From Paenochrobactrum glaciei (GTDB lineage: Bacteria > Pseudomonadota > Alphaproteobacteria > Rhizobiales > Rhizobiaceae): a DNA stretch of 64,000 nucleotides. A program made the position numbers and the translations under genes. The notes under the pieces were generated by a model, which was not told where the DNA came from, made no database searches, and was given only the letters and a program-made list of their open reading frames with translations. The DNA is taken from contig NZ_BAAADE010000004.1 in assembly GCF_039522165.1 (NCBI RefSeq), forward strand, positions 1 through 64,000. The letters are read 5' to 3'. Positions within the stretch are counted from its first letter, which is position 1. Every line of letters starts with the position of its first letter. Positions 1 to 7,176 of the stretch are shown piece after piece.

Positions 1-255
1 TAAATGATCAAACCGGATCAGCTTGCGTTGCCTTGAACGGCGATCGCGGGACTTTTGCTCAGCAATCGTACAATAATATCCGGTAAGATCTGCGATCTCA
101 TCATCTTTAAACTGATTGCGTTTGAGTCCACGAAAAATCGTCGAGCGATGCCTTCCAAGCTTCTCGGCAATAACGTCAACGGAGAGCTTTGCAATGCGCC
201 AGCGTGCTATTTTACGCCGTTCATCCAGGTCAATATGTGAATAGGTGCGATCCAT
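1..255 (-). CDS. IS30-family transposase, N-terminal part (cut by window edge)
   Basis: The 85 visible residues begin MDRTYSHIDLDERRKIARW and contain the N-terminal helix-turn-helix typical of IS30 transposases (IAEKLGRHRSTIFRGLKRN, about residues 33-51). In this family that domain binds the terminal inverted repeat; the DDE catalytic domain would follow beyond the window. The usual sequence at this position is STI-x-RELKRN, here with Gly in place of Glu. No stop codon interrupts the visible part, so it may be intact. The frame is open from the ATG at 255 down to base 1. Confidence 0.85.
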   Translation of the reverse strand, partial: MDRTYSHIDLDERRKIARWRIAKLSVDVIAEKLGRHRSTIFRGLKRNQFKDDEIADLTGYYCTIAEQKSRDRRSRQRKLIRFDHL

Positions 256-325
256 GAAGGGTTCCTTGCATTGGATAACTCATTGTTATCATTTGCAAGT
301 CGCACTTCAAACTAGAACCCACCCC
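1..325 (-). mobile_element. IS30-family insertion sequence, one end only
   Basis: The 5' end of an IS30-type transposase gene runs off the left edge of the window. Upstream of its start codon lies about 70 bases ending near position 325 in a stretch that, read on the minus strand, begins with a GT-rich segment (GGGTGGGTTCTAG) and continues TTTGAAGTGCGACTTGC. That is the size and position expected for the terminal inverted repeat next to an IS30 transposase start. The other end is outside the window, so the exact boundary and target duplication cannot be read. The boundary given is an estimate. Confidence 0.7.
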
Positions 326-443
326 TGCTATATCTTTGCGTTTGATAATATGTATTATGGAACATAACATCGTAATCAAAGTTTAATTACAATTCGGTCA
401 ACTCGATTTAAGTCTTATGATATACTATTAAAATATTGAATTA

Positions 444-470
444 AAAGCCCTGCTGTTTTTGCAGGGCTTT
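444..470 (-). terminator. Rho-independent terminator of the gntR-cupin-pot-FAH-ridA operon
   Basis: A perfect 10-bp stem (AAAGCCCTGC / GCAGGGCTTT) with a 7-base loop sits 8 bases downstream of the ridA-like stop codon. On the minus strand the stem ends in a short run of four T. It closes the minus-strand operon and also separates it from the IS element. Confidence 0.8.
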
Positions 471-477
471 AGTTATA

Positions 478-882
478 TTACACGGACGAGCAGCCGAGGC
501 GACCCATCGCTTCAATTTCGACTAGAATTTGTGGTGACGCTAAGGCGGAAACTTCAACTAATGAACAAGCAGGAAAATCACCGTTAAAAACTTCTGCGCG
601 GGCACGCCATACACCTTCATTGTCAGCCATATTGGTAACGAAGATAGTCATTTTCAAAATATCATCCATTTGACCGCCGGCAGCTTCGACATAAGACTGA
701 ATTTTTGAGAAGATGATTTTTGATTGATCATATGCATTGTTACCTTCAATCGTGACAAGGTCATTACTTCGTGCAGTTAATCCGGACACGAAGAAAAGAT
801 CACCGCTTACTAAGCAGTTAGACCACATTTTTGGTCTAGGCTCACTCACGGCGTCGGTGTAAATACGTTTTTTCATTGTCAT
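478..882 (-). CDS. RidA/YjgF/UK114 family protein
   Basis: This 134-residue protein has the length and fold signatures of the Rid family: FVSGLTA near residue 32, AGGQMDDILKMTIFVTN in the middle, and LVEVSALASPQILVEIEA near the C terminus. Classical RidA deaminates reactive enamine/imine intermediates using an Arg in the sequence PARS; here the matching sequence is PACS, so that Arg is missing and the protein probably belongs to another Rid subgroup with a different activity. Its ATG overlaps the FAH-family stop codon (ATGA), so the two are translationally coupled. A second ATG two codons later is an alternative start. In this operon it most likely handles an unstable product of the FAH hydrolase; that role is inferred. 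Confidence 0.85.
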   Translation of the reverse strand: MTMKKRIYTDAVSEPRPKMWSNCLVSGDLFFVSGLTARSNDLVTIEGNNAYDQSKIIFSKIQSYVEAAGGQMDDILKMTIFVTNMADNEGVWRARAEVFNGDFPACSLVEVSALASPQILVEIEAMGRLGCSSV

Positions 883-1730
883 CCTCTGTAATTGGCAAAA
901 ACATGTGTCTGCTGGCCTAAACCTGTGGCAGACATCGTCATCGTGTCATTCGCGTGTAAAAACACAGGGTCAGGCTTAATGGATTGGCCAACACCAGCCG
1001 GTGTGCCAGTCAGAATAATGTCTCCTGCCCTGAGCGTCATAAACTGACTGATATATGAAACTGAATAAGCAACGCTGAAAATAAGATCGCGGGTATGGCC
1101 ATTTTGGCGCTGAATATTATTGACAGAGAGCTGTAAACTTATATCGCTGGCGTCACCTAATTCATCTTGGCTTACCAGCCATGGCCCTAACGGACAAAAG
1201 GTGTCGTGAGATTTACCCTTTGTCCATTCACCACCACGGCGTAATTGGTGATCTCGTTCGGAAATATCATTTGCCAGCACGTAACCTGCAACGCAGGACA
1301 AGGCATGTTCTTCGGAAACATAATGTGTATCTTTGGCAATCACCACGCCAAGTTCAATTTCCCAATCGGTTCTAATTGAATTTTGAGGAATTAGAATAGT
1401 ATCATTGGGGCCAGTAATTGACGTAGTCGATTTCATAAATAAAACTGGTTCATCTGGTATTGCTCGACCGCCTTCCAACGCATGGTCGACATAATTCAAA
1501 CCGATGCAGACTATCTTTGATGGTTCCGCTATAGGTGAACCTAAGCGTTGATTTTCGGATACGAGCGGCAGCATTTCTAGATTTAATGATGCAACTTTAT
1601 CAATTAAACCCGCCGCTAAAGCGGCGCCATTGATGTCATCTGTATAAGCCGACAAATCACGGATATTACCGGCAGCATCAATGACACCCGGACGCTCATT
1701 GCCCGCTAATCCATATCTAACAAATTTCAT
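879..1730 (-). CDS. Fumarylacetoacetate hydrolase (FAH) family protein
   Basis: The 283 residues carry the FAH family core: IGLNYVDHA (76-84), the metal-binding acids in DWEIELGVVI (Glu124, Glu126), Asp155 in ANDISERD, KSHDTFCPLGPW, and GDIILTGTPAGVG near the C terminus. Members are divalent-metal enzymes that hydrolyse or decarboxylate beta-diketone or 2-keto-enoate substrates in the degradation of aromatic and keto acids. The exact reaction cannot be told from sequence. It lies downstream of an ABC importer and a cupin in the same operon, which suggests that it cleaves the imported compound or its oxidation product. A GTGGA ribosome-binding sequence precedes the ATG. Confidence 0.88.
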   Translation of the reverse strand: MKFVRYGLAGNERPGVIDAAGNIRDLSAYTDDINGAALAAGLIDKVASLNLEMLPLVSENQRLGSPIAEPSKIVCIGLNYVDHALEGGRAIPDEPVLFMKSTTSITGPNDTILIPQNSIRTDWEIELGVVIAKDTHYVSEEHALSCVAGYVLANDISERDHQLRRGGEWTKGKSHDTFCPLGPWLVSQDELGDASDISLQLSVNNIQRQNGHTRDLIFSVAYSVSYISQFMTLRAGDIILTGTPAGVGQSIKPDPVFLHANDTMTMSATGLGQQTHVFANYRG

Positions 1731-1787
1731 TGTAATCCACTTTCAAAAACATCGGAGCGGATTTGCTCCGACGCTGTCAAAACAGCT

Positions 1788-2825
1788 TTAGCCGTTTACA
1801 ATATCATTCCAGGCATCAACAATGCTGGTACGATTTTCGCTAAAATAGGCCCAATCCAGCGATCGTAATTTATCAGCCATAGGTACCATGGCCGCGACAT
1901 CATCAGGTGTGACGGCATTTTTATTAACCGGTCGACAACCACCAATACGTGCAAATGCTTCCTGTGGCTCTTTAGAAAGCATGTAGTTAATTAAGTCATC
2001 CGGCGCATTACCAGCGCTGTCATTGTCTACACGCGTGATACTCATTGGTACTGAATAGGCACCTTCCGATGGTACGCAGAAACGCAAATCCGGCAGGTCA
2101 GGATCTGACATTAACGCTAAAATCGAACCGCTTAAATATGGCGTCGCCCAGATTTCACCTGTTTTTAATCCCCCGACAGCCGTACTTTCTTGATCCCAAA
2201 GACCAGGCCCGCCTAGACGGATTTGTCGCATTGCTTCGAAACCAGCTTTTGGATCCTTGATTGAGCCGCCTTTTAGTGAGGCTAAGGCATCAAGGGTGTA
2301 GAGTGAGGAGTTATAGGTAATATTAGGTGCAGAAACACCTTCTGCCAGATCAGGTCGGAGCAGATCTGCCCATGAAGTAATCGGTTCTTTGATATATTTA
2401 GCATTATAAGCAATACCCCATGACCCATAGGTCAAAGGTACAGCTTTATCTCCCACTGGACGTGGTACGAGCGGGTCGAAGTCCGCAAGATTAGGGATTA
2501 GATCAACACTGAGATCACGTATCAATCCTGAGCGTGCAACGAGTGGCAACATCGCGTCTGTGAAAACGCCTAAGTGCAGTGATGGCTTGTTGCGGTTAGC
2601 CTGCATTTGCGTGAAACGAGCATTGTCAAAGGCTTCAATGATTTTGACTTTAGCGGCATCAGGGTAGCCATCGAGAAAACCTTTTTTAAAGTTTTGTCCC
2701 AGAAGTCCTGGATACCATCCGAGTTCAATTACATTTTCAGCAGCCCAAGCAGGTAGCCCTGCTAGGGATGCACCCCCAAATGCCGCACCGAGTGCTAAAA
2801 AATGACGTCGATTTATATTGTACAT
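1788..2825 (-). CDS. ABC transporter periplasmic substrate-binding protein (PotD-like)
   Basis: A 345-residue family-1 solute-binding protein. The N terminus has a twin-arginine (Tat) type signal (NRRHFLALGAAFGGASLAG) ending near LPAWAA, so it is probably exported folded. The mature part shows the PotD/PotF-type layout with VPLTYGSWGIAYN and the SWADLLRPDLAEGV segment typical of this family. It belongs to the same minus-strand operon as two permeases and an ATPase of the polyamine/iron class. These systems carry polyamines, but also opines, thiamine, 2-aminoethylphosphonate and others. The operon enzymes argue against a plain polyamine substrate. Start chosen because an AGGGAA ribosome-binding site precedes the ATG. 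Confidence 0.85.
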   Translation of the reverse strand: MYNINRRHFLALGAAFGGASLAGLPAWAAENVIELGWYPGLLGQNFKKGFLDGYPDAAKVKIIEAFDNARFTQMQANRNKPSLHLGVFTDAMLPLVARSGLIRDLSVDLIPNLADFDPLVPRPVGDKAVPLTYGSWGIAYNAKYIKEPITSWADLLRPDLAEGVSAPNITYNSSLYTLDALASLKGGSIKDPKAGFEAMRQIRLGGPGLWDQESTAVGGLKTGEIWATPYLSGSILALMSDPDLPDLRFCVPSEGAYSVPMSITRVDNDSAGNAPDDLINYMLSKEPQEAFARIGGCRPVNKNAVTPDDVAAMVPMADKLRSLDWAYFSENRTSIVDAWNDIVNG

Positions 2826-2851
2826 TTCTAAGTTCCCTTCAAATTATGTTG

Positions 2852-3652
2852 TTATGCACTGCCACCAGACAGGTGTTTCAACCAACCTAAGCGATCAATA
2901 ATGAGAGCAAGAGCCAAACCAAAAACTACAAGAATAGTAGAGACAGCAGCGGTCACCGGGTCATTCATGTCGGACAGATATTTATAAATCGCGACAGGTA
3001 ATACTGTTTGATCTGATTGTGTGACGAACAGACTTACAGTGAACTGATCCAGTGAAATGATGAATGAAAATATTGCACCAGAGATAATGCCCGGCATCAA
3101 ACTCGGCATGATTACATTTTTGAATGTCATCCAAGATCCCGCCCCTAAAATTTCAGAGGCATCAATGAGATTTTGACGTAAATTGACTGCACTAGTGAAT
3201 ACAGAACGAAACATGTAAGGCAGCACGAGTAAGCCATGTGACAATAACAATGCCGGAAATGTATCAAGGATTCCCATACGGTTGAACATATAAAGAAATG
3301 CAATCCCGATGATGAGTGCTGGTACGATCAGTGGTGATAAAATCATAAACTCAAGGATTGTCTTTAGCCGTCTGTCAGCCATGTTTCGCATGCCCAGTGC
3401 TGCAGGAATGGCAATGATTGCAGCAGCAAAGGTGGAAAAAGTCGCCAGTAATAGACTACGGATTGCAGGCTCGAGAAATAATCCACTTTCCCATGCAGCA
3501 ACATACCAGCGCACTGAAAATCCGGTTGGAGGGAAACTGAAATATGACTTGTCAGAGAAACTGAACAGAACAACAATGATTAGTGGCGTCAACAAGAACA
3601 GATAGACAATTAAGGCTGACAACCGAACCAGATTAAGCGGCAAATTTCTCAC
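2852..3652 (-). CDS. ABC transporter permease (PotC-like)
   Basis: A 266-residue inner-membrane permease with about six hydrophobic segments and the binding-protein-dependent transport motif around EILGAGSWMTFKNVIMPSLMP (about 165-185), whose EA-like loop contacts the ATPase. The N-terminal segment ALIVYLFLLTPLIIVVLFSFS is typical of PotC. It starts with GTG overlapping the upstream permease stop (GTGA), which shows coupled translation of the two permeases. It works as a heterodimer with its neighbour to import the unknown substrate. Confidence 0.87.
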   Translation of the reverse strand: MRNLPLNLVRLSALIVYLFLLTPLIIVVLFSFSDKSYFSFPPTGFSVRWYVAAWESGLFLEPAIRSLLLATFSTFAAAIIAIPAALGMRNMADRRLKTILEFMILSPLIVPALIIGIAFLYMFNRMGILDTFPALLLSHGLLVLPYMFRSVFTSAVNLRQNLIDASEILGAGSWMTFKNVIMPSLMPGIISGAIFSFIISLDQFTVSLFVTQSDQTVLPVAIYKYLSDMNDPVTAAVSTILVVFGLALALIIDRLGWLKHLSGGSA

Positions 3653-4494
3653 TGCGCTTGCCCTTTCTTAGTACTAATTCGGGTTTGCACGGCATACAGA
3701 GCCAGAACAATCACCATCAGAATAAGTGATAAAGCTGTTGCACGAGGCATGTTGAACAACACCAATGCATCAGTATAAACCGCAACGGATACATATTTGA
3801 CGGCTGAACCACCAAGGATTAACGGTGTCACAAAAGCGCCTAGCATCATGCAAAACACCAGAATAGAACCGGCAATTAATCCGGGAATGGCTAGCGGCAA
3901 TGTAATGGTGAAAAAGCGTTTTACCGGCCCTGCCCCCAGAATTTCACCTGCTTCATAAAGGCGCCCGTCGATAGCTAAAAGAGAAGTTACAAGTGATAAA
4001 ATCATGAATGGAAGGAAAACTTGTGCTCCGCCGATAATCATACCAAGTGCATTGCCGGAAAGTGCCAGTGGTGCACTGATCAGGTTCATGGCGGTCAATA
4101 TTTCATTCACTAGCCCTTTACGGCCGAGAATTAATAGCCAGCCATATGTGCGCACGACCGTATTTACTAACAAAGGTGCTGCAACCATAAAATATAACAA
4201 ACCACGCCATCGCGGAGATGCCATTGCAACCACAGCAGCTACAGGAAACCCTAGAATAACTGTAATGATTGTAACCGCACCAGCAATCAACAAAGTTGAT
4301 ACTAACAATTCTAATGTGCGTGCTCGCCCCAGAATGTCGACGTAGTTTGCCAGTGTGACACCAGGCAAAATCTGTCCAAACTCTTCCCTGTGGAAGCTGA
4401 TTGAAATCATTTCAAAAAGCGGTATTGCCAGCAAAATAGTAACTGTCAGTATTGCGGGAAGCAGATATAGTAAAATATGCCTAGGTTTATTCAT
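3649..4494 (-). CDS. ABC transporter permease (PotB-like)
   Basis: A 281-residue inner-membrane permease beginning MNKPRHILLYLLPAIL. I chose this start because the frame is open further upstream, but those codons lie inside the ATPase gene and encode no membrane or family sequence; the chosen ATG is 10 bases after the ATPase stop. The coupling motif EILGAGPVKRFFTITLPLAIPG lies near residues 185-206. It pairs with the downstream PotC-like permease, with overlapping stop and start codons. Confidence 0.86.
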   Translation of the reverse strand: MNKPRHILLYLLPAILTVTILLAIPLFEMISISFHREEFGQILPGVTLANYVDILGRARTLELLVSTLLIAGAVTIITVILGFPVAAVVAMASPRWRGLLYFMVAAPLLVNTVVRTYGWLLILGRKGLVNEILTAMNLISAPLALSGNALGMIIGGAQVFLPFMILSLVTSLLAIDGRLYEAGEILGAGPVKRFFTITLPLAIPGLIAGSILVFCMMLGAFVTPLILGGSAVKYVSVAVYTDALVLFNMPRATALSLILMVIVLALYAVQTRISTKKGQAQ

Positions 4495-4504
4495 GGCGAA
4501 GCTC

Positions 4505-5557
4505 TTAAATTTGCGCAAAAGCAAGTTTGCATGTATCAAAATGCAGACCAATCGGAGTGCCCGGTTGTAAGCGAGCTTCGCGCAAACCAAGCTGGCGTGC
4601 CTTGACCATAAGGCCATTTGGCAATTCTACCTGATAAGTTGTTGTGCCTGTTTGGTGCACCATTTCGACCAAGGTTCCATTTACGGAATTGGGAGCATCT
4701 GCTTCTGCCAAACGGACATTTTCTGGCCGCACAGCTAATCGAACAGGGCCATCGGCAAGCTCAATCTCGGCTTTTAAGCGCTGACCATATGCGGTTGTGA
4801 CATGCCCTGTCGAACGCTGCCAAATACCATCAATGAATGTTACCTGACCAATAAAGTCGGCGACATAATCATTGGCAGGTCTCAAATACAGTTCTTCCGG
4901 TGATGCTAATTGGGAAATTTTTCCACCACGCATCACTGCAATACGATCGGATAAGGAAAGTGCTTCCTCCTGATCATGTGTAACAAACAAAAAGGTCGAT
5001 CCTGTTTCTCTATGAATACGACGAAGCTCTTCTTGCAATTGTTCACGCAGCTTTTGATCAAGCGCGCCAAGCGGTTCATCGAGCATTAAAACAGATGGAC
5101 GTCCGGCCAAAGCACGTGCAAGTGCAACACGTTGCTGCTGACCGCCGGATAATTGTGGCGGCTTACTTTCTGCCAAATGTGGCAATTGGATAAGCTCGAG
5201 CATTTCACGGACACGATTGCGAATTTCGGCTTCAGGTAATCGTCTCGCCCGCAACCCGTAACCAATGTTTTCGGCGATTGTCATATGTGGAAACAGCGAA
5301 TATTGCTGAAATACCATGCCTAAATTACGGTCGCGTGGTGAAAGATGAGTAACATCTTTTCCGTCGATCAGAATACGACCCGATGTAACTGTTTCAAACC
5401 CCGCAATCATGCGCATTAAAGTGGTCTTGCCGCAACCACTAGCTCCCAGAAGAGTTAAAAACTCCCCTTCCATAATATCCAGATCAATATTATCTGCGGC
5501 TGTTAAAGAGCCAAAACTCTTTACCACTTTCTCGACTGCTACTTTCACATTGTTCAT
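4505..5557 (-). CDS. ABC transporter ATP-binding protein (PotA-like)
   Basis: A 350-residue ATPase with Walker A GASGCGKT (38-45), Q-loop VFQQYSLFPHMT, signature LSGGQQQRVALARAL, Walker B LMLDEPLGALD and switch His in FVTHDQEEALSLSD. After residue about 240 comes a TOBE-type C-terminal domain, as in PotA, FbpC and related importers, where it senses substrate or regulators. A GGGGGGAAG ribosome-binding site precedes the ATG. It energises the two downstream permeases. The substrate cannot be assigned from the ATPase. Confidence 0.9.
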   Translation of the reverse strand: MNNVKVAVEKVVKSFGSLTAADNIDLDIMEGEFLTLLGASGCGKTTLMRMIAGFETVTSGRILIDGKDVTHLSPRDRNLGMVFQQYSLFPHMTIAENIGYGLRARRLPEAEIRNRVREMLELIQLPHLAESKPPQLSGGQQQRVALARALAGRPSVLMLDEPLGALDQKLREQLQEELRRIHRETGSTFLFVTHDQEEALSLSDRIAVMRGGKISQLASPEELYLRPANDYVADFIGQVTFIDGIWQRSTGHVTTAYGQRLKAEIELADGPVRLAVRPENVRLAEADAPNSVNGTLVEMVHQTGTTTYQVELPNGLMVKARQLGLREARLQPGTPIGLHFDTCKLAFAQI

Positions 5558-5582
5558 GGCTTCCCCCCAGCCGTCGGTTTAA

Positions 5583-6014
5583 TTAACCACCGGTAGCCGG
5601 CACGATCATCGTGTCGTCAGTATGGTAACTTGGTTTTTCGTAATAATGTGGCCCGTCATAAATCTCGATCAAACGACATTTCTCATGGGTCATCGTTGGG
5701 CCATGCGGATTGTCTTTTGGATTCATATAAAATGAGCCGGGCGTCAGTATAATTCCGTCGGTCACATATTCATATTTACCTTCCAAGCAGTACATGAACT
5801 GATTGGATGCATGGGTATGTCGGGTTGGAATGCCGGCGCCTTTTTCGAATTCGAGAATCGCGATGCTTGATCCGGTTTCAGGATTAATCCAATAAAAATA
5901 TTGACGAAGACCAATGTCCGGAAAATCAATCCAACCTGTTGGGTCAATGTCATCAAGGTTAACTACAACTTCCCCATTCGGGGTTGCTATATGTACGCGA
6001 TTATTAGAACTCAT
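5583..6014 (-). CDS. Cupin-domain protein, possible dioxygenase
   Basis: A 143-residue single-domain cupin. Motif 1 is GIPTRHTHASNQF with His66 and His68, and motif 2 is GSFYMNPKDNPHGP with His104. This gives the three-histidine site found in diketone-cleaving and dihydroxyacetophenone-type dioxygenases. The usual motif-1 glutamate is replaced by Gln72. The LEG glutamate (Glu78) could be a fourth ligand. The ATG overlaps the stop of the GntR gene (ATGA), so it is the first structural gene of the operon. With the FAH-type hydrolase downstream, a route of oxidative cleavage followed by hydrolysis of a diketone or aromatic ketone is plausible but not shown. Confidence 0.8.
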   Translation of the reverse strand: MSSNNRVHIATPNGEVVVNLDDIDPTGWIDFPDIGLRQYFYWINPETGSSIAILEFEKGAGIPTRHTHASNQFMYCLEGKYEYVTDGIILTPGSFYMNPKDNPHGPTMTHEKCRLIEIYDGPHYYEKPSYHTDDTMIVPATGG

Positions 6015-6649
6015 TTTGTTTTCTCGGTAAAAATAGAAATATGTGTGGTAATTGCTTGTCGCGCACGCTTTGCGTCACGTTCTGCGAGTGCCTCGACAAT
6101 GTCGGAGTGCTGCTGATAAACTAATTGATAACGTGCTCGGTCAGATACGCCACTTGACCATAATTGTGCGGAGCGCTGATGTAGGCGTTGTGCAGTATCG
6201 CACAAAATTGCATTACCTGTTGTCTGCGCCAAGGCTGCATGAAACCACAGGTCTAAGCGCAACAGACCTTCCCTATCCATGGTTTCAATCAGCTCCGGTG
6301 TGGCTGTGAGGCCGGATTGAAGCTCATCAATTGATTGGTCTGACGCACGACGGCAAGCAAGCTCAATGACTGCTACCTCAACAGGTAAACGTGCCTCAAC
6401 CAATTCATCCAAATCTCGGTCACCCCAGATGCGCACCTGCGCGCCTTTGCGTGGTAAAATCTCGACGAGATCGTCATAAGCCAATCTATGTAGGGCATGG
6501 TGAATGGGCGCTCGTCCAAAGCCTGTACTGTCAACTAATGCTAGTTCATTCAATAAAGTGCCTTGGGGTATCTCTTGATTGAGGATCATCCACTTCAATT
6601 GAATATAAGCCTGATCTGACAATGATGCGCTTGGCTTGGGCCGTTTCAT
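6011..6649 (-). CDS. GntR-family transcriptional regulator (FCD subfamily)
   Basis: A 212-residue regulator. Residues about 8-70 form the winged helix-turn-helix (GFGRAPIHHALHRLAYDDLVEILPRKGAQV), and the all-helical FCD effector domain follows (ELVEARLPVEVAVIELA, LDLWFHAALAQTTGN, HSDIVEALAERDAKRA). The FCD domain normally binds a metal and a small carboxylate. It is the promoter-proximal gene of the cupin/pot/FAH operon and overlaps the next gene by ATGA, so it probably controls its own operon in response to the imported substrate. A dyad upstream at 6721-6738 is a candidate operator. Confidence 0.88.
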   Translation of the reverse strand: MKRPKPSASLSDQAYIQLKWMILNQEIPQGTLLNELALVDSTGFGRAPIHHALHRLAYDDLVEILPRKGAQVRIWGDRDLDELVEARLPVEVAVIELACRRASDQSIDELQSGLTATPELIETMDREGLLRLDLWFHAALAQTTGNAILCDTAQRLHQRSAQLWSSGVSDRARYQLVYQQHSDIVEALAERDAKRARQAITTHISIFTEKTK

Positions 6650-6720
6650 GCGTCTTTACCTTATTTTCAATATCGTTAGTTGCCTGCTCTCTTTCATTTC
6701 ATTATGCTGAATTTTCTGTG

Positions 6721-6738
6721 ATATATCAAGAGATATAT
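6721..6738. promoter_or_regulatory. Inverted repeat upstream of gntR, candidate operator
   Basis: ATATATC-AAGA-GATATAT is a perfect 7-bp inverted repeat with a 4-base spacer, about 70 bases upstream of the gntR start codon. FCD-type GntR regulators usually bind short dyads in front of their own operon. A related GATATAT core recurs about 95 bases further upstream. The sequence is AT-only apart from one C/G pair, so chance is a real alternative. Confidence 0.4.
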
Positions 6739-6905
6739 TTAATGATATTTCAAAAACAGGTTCTGTGTTTAGAAGCATTGATAATTATTTTTAAGATTTC
6801 ATGTTGGTGATACTGAATTAAGTATATGATATATAACGATTATAATAAACTCATTCACATGAATGCCAATGTTTATTATCATGACTGATTAAATGATTGA
6901 TGGCT

Positions 6906-6958
6906 TAAAAGGTCATGGTAAACCTTCGTAAGGCATTAGGAGAATGCTCCACCTTTTA
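6906..6958. other. Compact structured element with nested stems
   Basis: An outer perfect 8-bp stem (TAAAAGGT at 6906-6913 with ACCTTTTA at 6951-6958) encloses a CCTT-CGT-AAGG hairpin (6923-6933) and a GGAG-AATG-CTCC hairpin (6939-6950); the second can instead fold as GCATT-AGGAG-AATGC. This is a three-way-junction shape, which is rare by chance. It could be a small structured RNA, a leader of the minus-strand gntR operon, or a dispersed palindromic repeat. I do not recognise a known riboswitch in it. Confidence 0.4.
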
Positions 6959-7096
6959 TAAATAAATTATATTCCGGTCACTTTTTAAACAGTGAAATAT
7001 GGTTTCGCCATTGGTCGTTATCATTGTTGCGCAAAACAAAAAATAAAGATTCTGAAATCAAATATGGAAATTGTAAAATTAGTTTTTCAACTCTTT

Positions 7097-7128
7097 GAGA
7101 GTGCCCGAATTATTATTTGGGCACTCTC
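7097..7128 (-). terminator. Stem-loop downstream of the amino-acid ABC permease operon
   Basis: A perfect 10-bp stem (GAGAGTGCCC / GGGCACTCTC) with a 12-base AT-rich loop lies about 50 bases after the last permease stop codon. There is no clear U-tract on the minus strand, so it may act as a weak or Rho-assisted terminator or protect the mRNA 3' end. Confidence 0.6.
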
Positions 7129-7176
7129 CAAGTCAATATAGTATTTAAACACTCACTGCCTTTGGCAAAGCAACTA

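Larger units (their letters stand above)
6650..7176. other. 527-base AT-rich intergenic region
   Basis: No coding sequence is apparent in this gap between two minus-strand operons. It holds the promoter region of the gntR operon with an ATATATC/GATATAT dyad, a second imperfect relative of that dyad (GTATATGATATATAAC at about 6822-6837), a compact folded element at 6906-6958, and a stem-loop at 7097-7128 behind the permease operon. The remainder is AT-rich sequence in which I see nothing definite. Confidence 0.6.

Noticed and set aside
4004..4345. Plus-strand open frame of 113 codons inside the PotB-like permease gene
   Set aside because: It lies antisense to a clear membrane permease, has low-complexity basic composition and no family motif.
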